Positions 46,209-57,912 of a stretch of DNA of 64,000 nucleotides are shown here, piece by piece. The stretch comes from Hofstenia miamia. Lineage: Eukaryota > Xenacoelomorpha > Acoela. A program made the translations under genes and the position numbers. Numbering within the stretch: the first letter of the stretch is position 1; the number at the start of each line of letters is the position of its first letter. The notes beneath the pieces are model-generated. The model searched no databases. It saw only the letters and a program-made list of their open reading frames with translations, and was not told the origin of the DNA. Location: assembly GCA_004352715.1 (NCBI GenBank), contig SCFE01000039.1:300534-364533 (forward strand), given 5' to 3'.

Positions 46209-47366
46209 GAGGGTGAATCATAAAGTAAAGGCAATTTCCGTAGGGGAGCTTTTATTTCTTCAAATAAGGCAATTTTCAAAAACAACATTTATTTCTTCAA
46301 ATAAAATTGAATAACGCCCTGTTGTGCTCTTCTTGTTATCAGAAGGAATAAATCCTGCTGAAATCTACCGCCGGATGTTGGCCCAATATGGAGAAAGCAC
46401 TATAAACCAGCGTAAAGTTTATGAGTGGGTTGAACGCTTCAAATTAGGAAGAACAAGTGTCACTGACGAAAGTCGATCTGGTCGTCCTTCAACATCACAC
46501 ACCGAAGAATACATCGCAACTGTCAATGACTTGATCAAGGAAGAACCACGAATTACCATAGTTGAAGTTGTTTCAACCGTGAACATCAGCTATGGATCTG
46601 CACATGCCATCGTACATGACGATTTGGGATATCGAAAAGTTTGCACGCACTGGGTACCGAGGCAGCTTACAATGGAACACAAGCAGCAGCGTGTGGATAT
46701 CGCAAAACAGTTTCTTTTCCACTACGAAGAAGATGCAAGCATTTTGGAGCGAATAATAACGTGTGATGAAAGTTGGATTCAACATTACGAACCGGAGAGC
46801 AAGAGACAAAGCTTGCAATGGAAACATCCCTCGTCACTTGTTCCAAAAAAATCCAAGCAGCAGCCGTCCTGAAGAAAGCTCATTTTGACACTATTTTGAG
46901 ATACAAAAGGACCTGTTGTTACAGCGTACCAACCTCAAGGCCAGACAGTTACCTCTGCTTCATATTGTGACTTATTGGAAAACCATTTGAAACCGGCTAT
47001 TCGACCAAAGCGACGAGAGGTGTGCTGTTGCTTCATGACAACGCGCGGTCCCACACTGCCACAACAACCGTCGAAATGATTCTAAAACTTGGTTTTGAGC
47101 AACTTCGACATCCGCCATATTGCTGCACTCTGATTACCACATCTTCGGACCATTGAAAATGCCCTCCGCGGACACAAGGGCAAAGAAGCAGTGTAAATTT
47201 GTCTTCGTCATCAGCCGAAAACATTTTATTCAAACGGGATACAAAAGTTAGTTCATCCGTATCGCAAGTGTATTGATCTCCTGAGAGACTATGTCGAAAA
47301 GTGACATGCTCATTTGCCTTTTATTTGAAGAAATAAAAGTTATCTATGGAAATTGCCTTTACTTTT

Positions 47367-47370
<4 letters not shown>
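46208..47370 (+). mobile_element. mariner element with inverted ends
   Basis: The left end CGAGGGTGAATCATAAAG… continues AAAGGCAATTTCC…CTTTTATTTCTTCAAATA. The complement of this latter part closes the element at 47315-47369. It is bordered on both sides by TA repeats, consistent with insertion at TA. The outermost 13 bp of the right end are missing, replaced by (TA)n. Full-length mariner size apart from small deletions. Confidence 0.9.
46324..47300 (+). pseudogene. mariner (DD34D-type) transposase, frameshifted
   Basis: Cut-and-paste transposase. The 182-codon first frame holds the N-terminal helix-turn-helix pair (NQRKVYEWVERFKLGRTSV, DESRSGRPSTS) and the first catalytic block ITCDESWIQHYEPESKRQS. 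A shift near 46850 ends it. In other frames follow LLLHDNARSHTA (second Asp), FEQLRHPPY, a small deletion over the YSPDLAPS stretch, SDYHIFGPLK (third Asp), and the C-terminal LLRDYVEK. With the shifts it cannot make enzyme, but all three catalytic Asp codons survive, so it is fairly young. Confidence 0.93.

Positions 47371-47428
<58 letters not shown>
47371..47428. repeat. (TA)n microsatellite
   Basis: About 29 TA units abutting the mariner right end. Confidence 0.95.
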
Positions 47429-47431
<3 letters not shown>

Positions 47432-48849
47432 TATATATTTACTATTCTAAATAGCAATAATCAAAACATTGCATTTAAAATGTGAACAAAAATTGATCAT
47501 TTTGAGTCCAATCAAAAATTATTTTGAGAATGAAAAAACTTGTTATATTTAATAAAATGCATTTCAAAACACTAAATGTGTTTCAAAATACTTATAAAAA
47601 AATTATCAATATCTACAAAACAATTTTTAACCTGAAACTACTCCCAATAAAACTCAAGGTCGAGATCAGCAGAAAAAGCTCTCTATCTCACAGTAATTTT
47701 GTTTGTTGTGAAAGAAGCTGGCTTGTTCGAACAGCGGAATTATGTCATTATCAATAATTAAGCAGCATCCATGATTGACAATACATTCTGTCTTGCAGAT
47801 TTTAAATAATTACACAAGAAGAAACACTAGTGTCAAGCAATGTTTCTGTTAAAGAAATTACATTACAATGACAACCAGATACAAAAGATAGCAATTTCAT
47901 TATACACTAAATTTCAACAATGTTCTGGTAATTTGTTAAAAAACAGATTTAAAGTGAAATGAGCCCGATCGACTAATCATTAAACATTTATTGGAATACA
48001 ATATTGATATAGCCTAAGATTTATGATAATTAATTTTTCTTATCAGTGCCATGTTGAATATGTTTAAAACATTTTCTGAGCAGTGTTTTTTGTGTAATGG
48101 GAACATTTAACAATATTCATTGAAATATTTCAATTTGAAAAATTACAAGTCTATTATTCCAGATAGTATAACAACAATTATATTACTCCGAGTGCTATTA
48201 CGTTAGAATGTACCAAGCCAGAAAACATTTTTGACCATATTGAAATCAAATATTAGACGATTAACTATTTTGTCACTGGGGGATTATCATGATATAGAGC
48301 ATTATTTGAAGAAGTATTTTACAGGGGCACCTCTAATGATAATAGTGAAATCAATTTTCATAGATTTCCATGCGCTTTATCTTGTCATTACATTTTCACC
48401 TTTTCCTTTACCATTGAACCCTGTGGGAATTGACAGTGTATGGGAGAAATTATCTGACGGCCTGATGACTTACAAAGAATTTGGCCGATTTCTCAATTAT
48501 GCGACTCCAAAAAATATTTGAAGTGTGACAGGTACTAAAACTACAAATATGTCAGGCTGGATTAGGCGCCTGCGAGAATGGATATTTTGCATTCGTGTCA
48601 GAATTTCGAGTTTCGAGTCTTGTCTACGCACATAGGCCTATCACTAGCGTAACGTAAAGTCACTATTAAATAATCAACTGCCTTACCAATGTGATAAAAT
48701 GAATTTTAGCAATTAAGTTTGTAATTGGGTAAAATTTGTAATTTCAAATAATAGTATACTATGTAAACCAATTAATGCTGATAGTCTTAAAATCATGATA
48801 GCAAAGGCGTGCCAATGTCATTTGAGTAAATTTATGCGGTTCCGAAACA
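47429..48849. other. Mostly featureless; two unrecognised frames
   Basis: Plus frames at 47524-47757 (77 codons) and 48231-48521 (96 codons, with FTGAPLMIIVKSIFIDFHAL and NPVGIDSVWEKLSDGLMTY). The second is more protein-like in composition but has no recognised family, signal or partner. Confidence 0.25.
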
Positions 48850-50015
48850 GCTATCATTGTCGGACAACCAATTGCTCATTAATGGGATCAATGGCCAATA
48901 ATGGCCATTCATTTACCAACCATAACCAACAAAATAATAACTCTTAAAAATCTTATTCCAAAATTTTCAAATAAATTATTAGATTGTTGTTTGTAATATA
49001 TGAATTGCATTAAAATTTGATTTCAATTTTTAAAAAGTATTACTTATTAGTTTTTTATGACCATTAATGGTCCGAAAATGGCATGACTGAATCGATCTGC
49101 AATCTAGCAAACAAATATTATTTATAACGATTTACAATTATGCTAGATCAAATTAATTTTCAAAACAAATGAATTTCATTACCCTTCAATAGTTGATAAC
49201 GCAATCTAGTATGCCAGCTCCTGTTCCGATGAGAACAGTGCTATACATTTCCAAATGTGCCCTTAACTCAACCAAATTATAACAAGTTATGAATTACAAT
49301 TCATAATATAATATTGGCCATTATCAGTGGACTACTGATGGGAAACATGCGATATTTGGACCATTGGCGATATCAGTAGCAAACTTAGTAATCAATAATC
49401 AATGAGCAAATCCTTGCAAATATAATTAACTCCATTATTTTTGTTTTTAGATCTTTAAGGTACAAAAAAGAAATTGAGAAATGCTTTCCTGAAATTTTGT
49501 AACGAATTATAGTATACCTGTTAAATGAACTTCCAAAATAATTTATTCCTAAATAATTGAACATCTTGAAATTAACTGTTATATAAAAAAGTTACAATTG
49601 AGCAGAAAAGATTTTTCACGATCTAGGAAAGTACTATTTCAAAATTGTACTAAATTTAAAAATTTTTGAATTTTTCTTTGGCAGATTTTTATGCTTATTG
49701 TTATCATTTATAATCAAGATATTCTAAGAATTTCTAGGATGTGTTCAAATTAAATATGCTTGATATGATCTCAGATAATTTATCCTTCTGCCTTTTGTTG
49801 AGATTGTGTTTGCTTAAGCCGCAATGTTTGAAGTGCTTATAACATTGTCGTTTTACACACAGAAATAGTGATCTGCTATCAAAAACCTACTGCTTGCCAT
49901 TAATGGACCATCATGGCCTCACTAAAGGATCATTGTCGGATATACCTCTCCCCAGCGGTCTGCCGTTAATGGCAACTACAATTGTCGGAACATTAATGGA
50001 TTGTAATTTAGGTTT
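48850..50015. repeat. Region dense in short palindromic ATTAATGG/GGCCAT motifs
   Basis: CATTAATGG, GGCCAATAATGGCC, CCATTAATGG, TTGGACCATTGG, GCCATTAATGGACC, GCCGTTAATGGC and ATTGTCGGA recur between 48855 and 49995 in both orientations, notably clustered near the two ends (48860-48930 and 49890-50005). This suggests subterminal repeats of a DNA element. No clear inverted termini, target duplication or gene was found. Confidence 0.35.
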
Positions 50016-50218
50016 GTTTACCAACATTAAAACTAATGCAGTTTTGACATAACTTTCATGAATTAATAGAAAGTAATTTTTATCTTACATTCAACCGAGA
50101 GAGTCTGCCAACATAATATTGATCAATTCGAACAATTTGATCCCAGTTATGATCATTAACTAGATAATATTTCCCAACAGCAATACACTGACAAAATTTT
50201 TGTAGAAAGTCGTTTTCA

Positions 50219-50222
<4 letters not shown>

Positions 50223-50254
<32 letters not shown>

Positions 50255-50374
50255 NNNNNNNNNNNNNNNNNNNNNNNNNNNNNNNNNNNNNNNNNNNNNN
50301 NNNNNNNNNNNNNNNNNNNNNNNNNNNNNNNNNNNNNNNNNNNNNNNNNNNNNNNNNNNNNNNNNNNNNNNNNN

Positions 50375-50404
<30 letters not shown>
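50223..50404. repeat. (TA)n microsatellite with assembly gap
   Basis: (TA)n flanks 120 N (50255-50374). Confidence 0.9.
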
Positions 50405-50410
<6 letters not shown>

Positions 50411-50974
50411 GCAAGTACAACTTTACATTAACTACAAAAGGACACCAAGATTTTGGGCTATTATGGCCTAATAATACAATCTAGTCCAACTTAATATGTC
50501 AGATACATAAATTTTTATAACTACTTTAGATATGATAATTGATATAAATGATCAAAAATATTTTTGAATGTTTCAAATATGGACCATAGGATATCTAGCG
50601 CAGAAACGAATCGAAAAAAATCCAAATATTTAAGCTTGAATTTGCCTAATAATGAAAGAAAAATAGATCACCTGTTACGATTATCAGGGTTCGGATAAAT
50701 ACATAAATATAAATACATATTTGTGGACATAAATCCACTGTATTGCACATATATTTAGCACATATTTATGTTACATAATTTGTGTCATATGCATTGTTCT
50801 AGCACATAAACCAGCCTTTTGTCAGCCAATTCTTAAAAAATCTTGCTTTTATTCTAAATGTCGTACAGAAAACCTCATTCAAGTCAAATAAGTAAATTTC
50901 CTGTTGTGTTGAAGAATTTTACCTCGATTTTGCTATTTGATTCATTTTTTCATTTCAGTTACACTTGATTAACA

Positions 50975-51080
50975 ATGCCAAAAGGAAGAGCATCAAGAGT
51001 GGATACCCTCAAGAAGTACGTAGCTGAATTTCATTGTTTGAACGCTGTTGGGCATAATTTGGTTTGCCGAGCTTGCCTTT
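50975..51080 (+). pseudogene. hAT transposase start (fragment 1)
   Basis: ATG then PKGRASRVDTLKKYVAEFHC, AVGHNLVCRAC. This is the beginning of a BED-type zinc finger (first Cys pair) typical of hAT transposases. It is interrupted after the Cys pair. The same segment recurs at 52267. Confidence 0.65.
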
Positions 51081-51109
51081 TTTTCTACACAAAAAAGTGT
51101 ACTCAAAAT

Positions 51110-52240
51110 AAGGACTGATTCTCTTTTCTTGGATTTTAGTATTTAATATATTCCCTTTCATCACAGTAGTAAAAAAGCACCGCACGCCTCAATCAGACAG
51201 AATATGTATATACAATATCAATATGTACGGCTATTTACAGTAAAAATTAACGGAGTATTAACACACAAAAGAGAATAACAAGTATCTTAACTTAAGGAGA
51301 TTTAAGAGGGAACAAAAGGGACAAACAGAATCACACGGAGCTAGGTTAATGGAAGAAAGAAAACACACGTACTTACTTTTAAAAGAGGCTAGTAAAAACA
51401 GACAACAAATGGACACGAATAATCTAAAAAGAAGTAGGTTAATTTAAAATACTCTAAAAAAACATACTTTGGCGCAGCAATTGAGTTTACAATATATTCG
51501 ACTACAGAGTTCAAGCTATTTGTTGTAAGGATATCAAAAATACAGCCAAAATCACCAGGTTTTTCTGTGATCCTTTTCCTGCATTGGAAATTAGATGTCT
51601 TATATATTCATTATATTCCTGACACAGCCAGCACAAAGGAGTACTAATGAGACCAAAGAAATAAAATTTGTCTTTGTAGGTAATACGATTTAAAATGATC
51701 TTATACATTAGGCTCTTATAATATGGTCGGACAGCTGAAGATTTTATTTTAAAAATTATTTGCTTGATGATATTTGTAGAAATGTTCCAGTACTCCGAGA
51801 CTTTATTAAATGTTCTATGTACCACAGGATCTTCAGAATAAATAAAATTGCTTATTGATTTTGTCTTTGCCTAATGGAAAAAGGTTAGAAATTTGTTACG
51901 TTTCTTAATAGCAAAATTGCTTATACATGTAGGCCTTGTACCTTATATAAAATATATTTTACTTTCTCGCAACTTATATACACTTATATATCTCTCCAGC
52001 TCCAGGCTGCATTCCTTTGGTGTTTGGTTGCAGTCTCAATAAATGCGAGTTAAGTAAAGTGTTATATAAGTGAGGGCAGGAGCGCTTTAAATCCTCTGTC
52101 AGACGTAGGTCACAAACCAATTCAATTAGACTACCTTTACCAGTTAATTCTTGAATTTTTGCGTTGTACAATTCATATATTGGATGTCTCTCATTGCAGA
52201 TAATGTGATATATACTAAACTAATTTTATATGCAGCTTGC
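51110..52240 (-). pseudogene. LINE ORF2 3' tail with zf-RVT-like region
   Basis: The minus strand carries YNAKIQELTGKGSLIELVCD (52171-51974), then MYKIILNRITYKDKFYFFGL and STPLCWLCQEYNEYIRHLIS (51825-51511). The last is the C..C…H zinc-binding tail found after the RT in L1/Tx1-like and related LINEs. The RT itself is absent, so it is a 5'-truncated insertion within the hAT element. 51110-51510 is its presumed 3' untranslated part. Confidence 0.65.
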
Positions 52241-52266
52241 ATTTTACCGCAATTTTGGTTTTTGAT

Positions 52267-52700
52267 CAAGAGTGGATACCCTCAAGAAGTATGTTGCTGA
52301 ATTTGAGTGTATGAAAGCTGTTGGACATAATTTGGTTTGCCGATCCTGCCAGGTTGCTGTTTCTTTTATAATGCGCTCTTAAGTTGCCCAACATATTTCT
52401 GGCAAAAATCATCAAGAGAAATTACAAAGAACAGATTTGATAAGAGCACTCTCCAAGAGTTCTTGGTAGCTCCCAACAAAGACTATGCTCAAGATTTAGC
52501 TGAGGCATTTACCTCTGCCAACATTCGGTTGAATAATGCAGAACAATAAAAGCATTTGCCAGCTTTCTTGAAAATTTACTAAGCGATCAACTCCATCTGA
52601 ATCATCAACTCTCAAAGATTACGTTTCAAAAGTTTTTGAACAAAAATTTAACTCCATAAAACATGAGTTGGTACTAAGGAAAAAGAGCAGGTTTCCTTGC
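52267..52700 (+). pseudogene. hAT transposase N-terminal region (fragment 2)
   Basis: RVDTLKKYVAEFECMKAVGH, LVCRSCQVAVSF, then after a shift VAQHISGKNHQEKLQR completes the C2…H2 BED finger. EAFTSANIRLNN and, in another frame, TKRSTPSESSTLKDYVSKVF follow, matching the usual hAT order (finger, AF..ANIPL, PS.STLR..YV). The catalytic RNase-H fold is missing. Three shifts. It overlaps fragment 1 in content, so the start is duplicated around the LINE. Confidence 0.7.
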
Positions 52701-52725
52701 AAATTAGTTTTCGTTGCAGAATCAT

Positions 52726-52815
52726 CAGAGCTGCAACCGTGCCGTGCTTTAATCCGTGCTCGTGCCGTGCCTAAGATTTTGCGTTATTGATCCGTGCCGT
52801 GCCTAAAATTTATTG
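52726..52815 (+). mobile_element. Possible second hAT-like terminus with CCGTGC repeats
   Basis: CAGAGCTGCAACCGTGCCGTGC begins at 52726, followed by repeated CCGTGC / GTGCCGTGCC units to about 52803. The CAGAG start and short subterminal repeats resemble hAT ends. The other end may be in the 53153-53874 gap. Confidence 0.4.
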
Positions 52816-53152
52816 AATATACCAGCGCCAGAAATACAACTTTTTTGTACTATTTTAACGTTCGTATTACATTATGCTAGTATCTGTTTGATAATATAAA
52901 CGATTCTAAGAAATAGATTTGCATAGAAATTACATTGCAGGAATTTTTAAAATGCAATAGCAATATTCGAATTCTCGTTCCCGTCGCTATGCTACATAAT
53001 TCTTGTTTGACATTTTGCAAAATTTCAAACATTGCTAATAGATGTATTCGATATTTTATTTTGCGATTTCTGTCGAACAGTCATAAGGCATATTTAGTAT
53101 ATAACAAATAAGTTTATAGTTTATGGCTTAAATATTACATTATTTATCTATG

Positions 53153-53902
53153 NNNNNNNNNNNNNNNNNNNNNNNNNNNNNNNNNNNNNNNNNNNNNNNN
53201 NNNNNNNNNNNNNNNNNNNNNNNNNNNNNNNNNNNNNNNNNNNNNNNNNNNNNNNNNNNNNNNNNNNNNNNNNNNNNNNNNNNNNNNNNNNNNNNNNNNN
53301 NNNNNNNNNNNNNNNNNNNNNNNNNNNNNNNNNNNNNNNNNNNNNNNNNNNNNNNNNNNNNNNNNNNNNNNNNNNNNNNNNNNNNNNNNNNNNNNNNNNN
53401 NNNNNNNNNNNNNNNNNNNNNNNNNNNNNNNNNNNNNNNNNNNNNNNNNNNNNNNNNNNNNNNNNNNNNNNNNNNNNNNNNNNNNNNNNNNNNNNNNNNN
53501 NNNNNNNNNNNNNNNNNNNNNNNNNNNNNNNNNNNNNNNNNNNNNNNNNNNNNNNNNNNNNNNNNNNNNNNNNNNNNNNNNNNNNNNNNNNNNNNNNNNN
53601 NNNNNNNNNNNNNNNNNNNNNNNNNNNNNNNNNNNNNNNNNNNNNNNNNNNNNNNNNNNNNNNNNNNNNNNNNNNNNNNNNNNNNNNNNNNNNNNNNNNN
53701 NNNNNNNNNNNNNNNNNNNNNNNNNNNNNNNNNNNNNNNNNNNNNNNNNNNNNNNNNNNNNNNNNNNNNNNNNNNNNNNNNNNNNNNNNNNNNNNNNNNN
53801 NNNNNNNNNNNNNNNNNNNNNNNNNNNNNNNNNNNNNNNNNNNNNNNNNNNNNNNNNNNNNNNNNNNNNNNNNNATATATATATATATATATATATATAT
53901 AT
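53153..53902. other. Assembly gap followed by (TA)n
   Basis: 722 N (53153-53874) followed by (TA)n to 53902. Unlike the other gaps, its left side is not a TA repeat. Confidence 0.9.
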
Positions 53903-53970
53903 CCATGATAAGCCCATTTCATGTGAACAACATGGAAATTGTGCGATCGGCGATTCTGGCTAATATATTT

Positions 53971-54210
53971 TCAATTTACTAATTTTTGTTTACTTATAAG
54001 ACATAAGCGGAAACCTAACGATGGATCTACAAAATCGGACAATTTCCTTGCTCCAGTGGCAGAAGGAAGTACCGGCTTTCCAACGTTTCTTTTCTGCAAT
54101 CTTTCGGACGGCTTCAAACGTAGCATTTTCTTAGCTGCAGCAGCTTTTTCTTCACTTACTCTGTGAAGGCAAAATCCAACGCAAAACTGAACTATGCCTG
54201 GTCGGAACAA
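53971..54210 (-). other. Unrecognised basic ORF
   Basis: A 79-codon minus frame with SEEKAAAAKKMLRLKPSERL and VGKPVLPSATGARKLSDFV. Composition is protein-like and basic. A plus frame (53939-54166) overlaps it. No family recognised. (TA)n tracts at 54320-54382 separate it from the next gene. Confidence 0.25.
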
Positions 54211-54350
54211 TAATGTAAAAAGTGTGTGTTTTTGTGCGAAGACTAATATTGTTCTGAATTGTCTAGCAACTGGATCTATGTAGTTTTAGTGTACAAAAAC
54301 AAAACTGTGTCAATATGAAAATATATATATATATATATATATACATTATC

Positions 54351-54383
<33 letters not shown>

Positions 54384-54614
54384 GAATGTTTATATTATAA
54401 TTTTATCAGTACATTTTACAAATAAGATTGAGTTCTAATCAAAATATATTTAACTAAGATGTTTATTTTCATTCTCACGCTTTGAAAACTAAAGTTGTGT
54501 GATTCAATAAAATACTACAAACGAGCCTCCAGCTGCTTATATTTTAATAGATTAAATGTAGAAATTCATAATTTATATTTGGCGAACAAAATACAATTTA
54601 CTGTTTTTCACAAA

Positions 54615-55202
54615 ATGCAGTACGTAACTTTCATACTTCTCGTGCACTTATGTTCTGCTACCGATGTGCTTTATCAATTCATCCCATTGCAAGATGAGAT
54701 TTTTGCAAATATATTAAAAGTCTATTATCTCAACTCCTTCTCAGAATGCAGGAAGATTTGCCAGTTGCCATGTACACTCATAAATTTTGAAAATCTAAAT
54801 GGAAAATGCCTCTTATTAGAGCCAAGTACCAAGAAAATAATCATATCCAAAGGTTCATTATATTTGACATCTCTACAATTTTATATCGCTGGTGAAATGT
54901 CAAGTACAAATTTTTTCCAAGCTGAGGAATTATGCAAAAAGTATGATGCTGCCATAGCTCATTTATGCACAGCAGAGCAAGAATCAATATTGAGAACTCT
55001 AGCACCTCGTAATCTTGGATATAGAAAATTCATTTGGATTGAGAGCCTCCAGTCATCAGGTTGTAATCCTACATTAAGGATGCCTTCATGTGCTTCCAAT
55101 GAAGGTCTAGCTTTAGTTATAACTGATTCTGATAATGCAAAAGATTACTATAAATGTCTCATAAAAACAAAATCCTATGGTGGCGTTATGTGTTCGAAAT
55201 AA
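54615..55202 (+). CDS. Secreted PAN/apple plus C-type-lectin-like protein
   Basis: Intact 195-residue frame. I start at the Met of MQYVTFILLVHLCSATDV because it gives a clean signal peptide (hydrophobic 3-14, small residues at 15-16); an upstream in-frame Met at 54495 would bury it. Residues about 40-85 look like a PAN/apple module: SFSECRKICQLPC, then LINFENLNGKCLLLEP. Residues about 100-195 resemble part of a C-type lectin fold: FFQAEELCKKYDAAIAHLCT, FIWIESLQSSGC, and a closing Cys pair. The Ca-binding EPN/QPD and WND motifs are absent, so sugar binding is not implied. Extracellular recognition or adhesion is likely. No intron in the frame. A broken duplicate lies 2.7 kb downstream. Confidence 0.75.
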   Translation: MQYVTFILLVHLCSATDVLYQFIPLQDEIFANILKVYYLNSFSECRKICQLPCTLINFENLNGKCLLLEPSTKKIIISKGSLYLTSLQFYIAGEMSSTNFFQAEELCKKYDAAIAHLCTAEQESILRTLAPRNLGYRKFIWIESLQSSGCNPTLRMPSCASNEGLALVITDSDNAKDYYKCLIKTKSYGGVMCSK

Positions 55203-57385
55203 CAGATATTTAACGATATAATTTTCTATGCAAGTCTATGAAGTCTGCGTGAGATTTTTTGTTGGATATACATATTGTAGGGCAAGCAAACAGTTTTTAC
55301 GAAAAGTTGAGTTTGATTAGTATCATGTATTAGGTTTGTAAAGTTTGGTAGATAAAAATTATTCTGATTTTTTTCTAATACTAAAAAGATTTATGTAATT
55401 TGGTATGCAATCATTAAGTGATTTTTAGAAAGACAATTGGAGAATATAAGATCTATATATTTCAAAAGTCGTATAAAATTATATTTACCGAGCATCTGCA
55501 CACAGTATTTGTCTGTTACTATTGTCTGAATCCAATTATTGTAATTCAATACATATTTAGCAGCACAAACACTATACAGATAAGGTGTTCGGAATTTAAA
55601 AATTTTCAAACCTCGCTTTTTTAATCCATAGTTCATAATTGTTTCAACATTCAGGCCAACACGATTGAAAACATTCAGACATTTTTTTAGAATAAACATA
55701 AAACGATGCAGAACAAAGTACTTTATCAAAATTAACAAACTTGACTATCCAATATATATATAATACAAAATGGCAATTCTTAGCTACCAATGCAGTCCAT
55801 TATTAATACTAGTAGAAAACCATTTTCAAAAAAGCATTTTTGCGGAAATTTATTCAATTAAATATGAAAAGAAATTCTATTTTAAAGTATATTAATGCCA
55901 ATACCAATTATATTTAACATAGATAATCAAAAATTTCAATTCCACCAATTTATAGAGGTTTTTCCCAAAAAATTTTAGCTCTAAAAAAAAGTAATAGAAA
56001 TTCAATCTATGCGATACTATTTTTAATAACTACTATTTAGAAGGCGAATAGAAACCTTTTGTAAAAATTAGGAGCCTTTAATTAAGAATAAAAAAAGTTA
56101 ATCGAAGCAATTTCAAGCATACATCAACAGCGCAACTTGACGAAGGCCAACATCTAATTAGAGAGACGCTAGGAACTCTGCAGATTTTGAACAAAAGCTA
56201 CGACATAACAATCTGGTAAGCGACTTATGGAGAAAGGCCAATATATATATATATGTACTTTTATGCTAGAGTTCCTGCATAAGATGCAGCCATTATCGTA
56301 AATATTAAGACACAAGTTTACACAAAATATTTTTGAAAGTATTAAAGCTAAAGTTTATAGTTTTTTCAAAGAATAATTTTTGCAAATTCAAATTTTGGGG
56401 ATAATTTACTCATAAGAGGCTTAAATTTTATTCTAGGCCCTTTTAAAGGGCTTCCCTAAAAATATCCCCATGAATATCCATGTTATATAAAATTTAAAAC
56501 AAATATAGCAAGTTCAGTGTGAAAATTCATTGTATTCACAAATTTTGATATTATCACTTATTTGCTACAAAATTGTGATATTCAAAATTTGTAAAAATCC
56601 CATTAAATTGTTTTAGTATTTAGCAAATTTCATCAAAGTAACTGAATTTTCACAAAATGTGAATGTCATTATTTGATAATGAATGTATATATTAATATCA
56701 AAATCTGTGAATATACTAAATTTTTTACAGTGAAGCTAATTAACAATCAACTAACCTATAACAACTTTTTGAAAATATTTTTATTGTATGCATATTTTAA
56801 CCCAATTAAATGTAGTAAGTTTAAAATTTCATTCCCGCAAATTGGTACTAAAAATGCCATTGNAAATCGTCTGCGTTTAAATAATAAACTTAATTTTCAA
56901 TATCCAAATATACATTTGATATCATTTTTATCAGGAAATATATATATATATATATATTCAATGCAATTTCCAAAATCCAAAAAAATAGGCTTTATATTGA
57001 TGCTAAGGCCTTAGATACGTAATGATGTACCTCTCGCTTACGTTCAACATGCCTTTGTTAAAATCACGATTTGAATTTATAAAATGATATTAATAAATTG
57101 CTTGAGGTGCCATTCCATTTAATCAATGATTCGAGGAGCACTCGCTGTGTAAGTTTTTCTGCAGGGAATTGCAACTTCAAAGGTGCATTGATGTATTAAC
57201 AAAATATGGATAAATTTTTCCAATAATTGTTAATACATCATATCCTTAAACTATTTTAAGAGGAAAGGAGAGCTTTCAACTTTCTATTGATGTAGTAACC
57301 ACATGTAAAAGTTTTATTAAAAAATTTATGATACACACACACACACAAACACGTACATTATATATATATATATATATATATATCT
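55203..57385. other. Spacer between lectin-like gene and its duplicate
   Basis: 55203-55870 is shared at moderate similarity with 57916-58540, so the duplication extends into the 3' flank. The rest is AT-rich with short chance frames, one N at 56863, (TA)n near 56240 and 56940, and (AC)n/(TA)n at 57333-57383. A modestly GC-richer patch at 56100-56235 is unassigned. Confidence 0.5.
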
Positions 57386-57912
57386 AAGTTCTGCTACCGA
57401 CGTGTTTTATCAATACAAGCCACTGCAGGATGAGCTTTTTCCAAATATATTAAAAGTCTATTATCTGAACTCCTTCTCAGAATGCAGGAAGATTTGCCTG
57501 TTGTCATGTACACTCATAAATTTTGAGAATCTAAATGGAAAATTGCGTCTTATTAGAGCCAAGTACCAAGAAAATAATCATATCCAAAGCTTCATTATAT
57601 TTTACATCCCTACAATTTTATATCGCTAGTGAAATGTCAAGTACAAATTTTTTCCAAGCTGAGGAATTATGCAAAAAGTATGATGCTGCAATAGCTCAAT
57701 CATGCACAGCGAAGAAAAATCAATGTTGAGAAATCTAACACCTCGTAATCTTGGAGTAATCTTGGATATAGAAAATTAATTTGGATTGAGAGTCCCCAGT
57801 TAACAAGTGGCAATCCTACATTAAAGTTCTAGTCTTAGTTATAACTGATTATGCAAAAGGTTACTACGAATGTCTCATAAAAACAAAATTATATTTCAGC
57901 GTCATGTGTGTT
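57386..57912 (+). pseudogene. Broken duplicate of the PAN/lectin-like gene
   Basis: Homologous to 54645-55202 from SATDV onward. The signal-peptide exon sequence is missing, replaced by (TA)n. FPNILKVYYLNSFSECRKIC is kept, then a shift in the NLNGK segment moves the frame (57535-57729, TKKIIISKASLYFTSLQFYI, NFFQAEELCKKYDAAIAQ). A stop follows in the CTAEQES equivalent. About 40 bases are deleted near 57825. The terminal VMC is still visible. Not functional. Confidence 0.9.

Larger units (their letters stand above)
50685..52725 (+). mobile_element. hAT element, left end plus broken transposase, interrupted by a LINE
   Basis: Left terminus CAGGGTTCGGATAAATACAT at 50685 with ATAAATA-type subterminal repeats to about 50780. 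BED-finger transposase sequence follows in two pieces (50975-51080 and 52267-52700), separated by a minus-strand LINE tail. No matching right end was seen before 52726, where another element may start. Confidence 0.65.
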
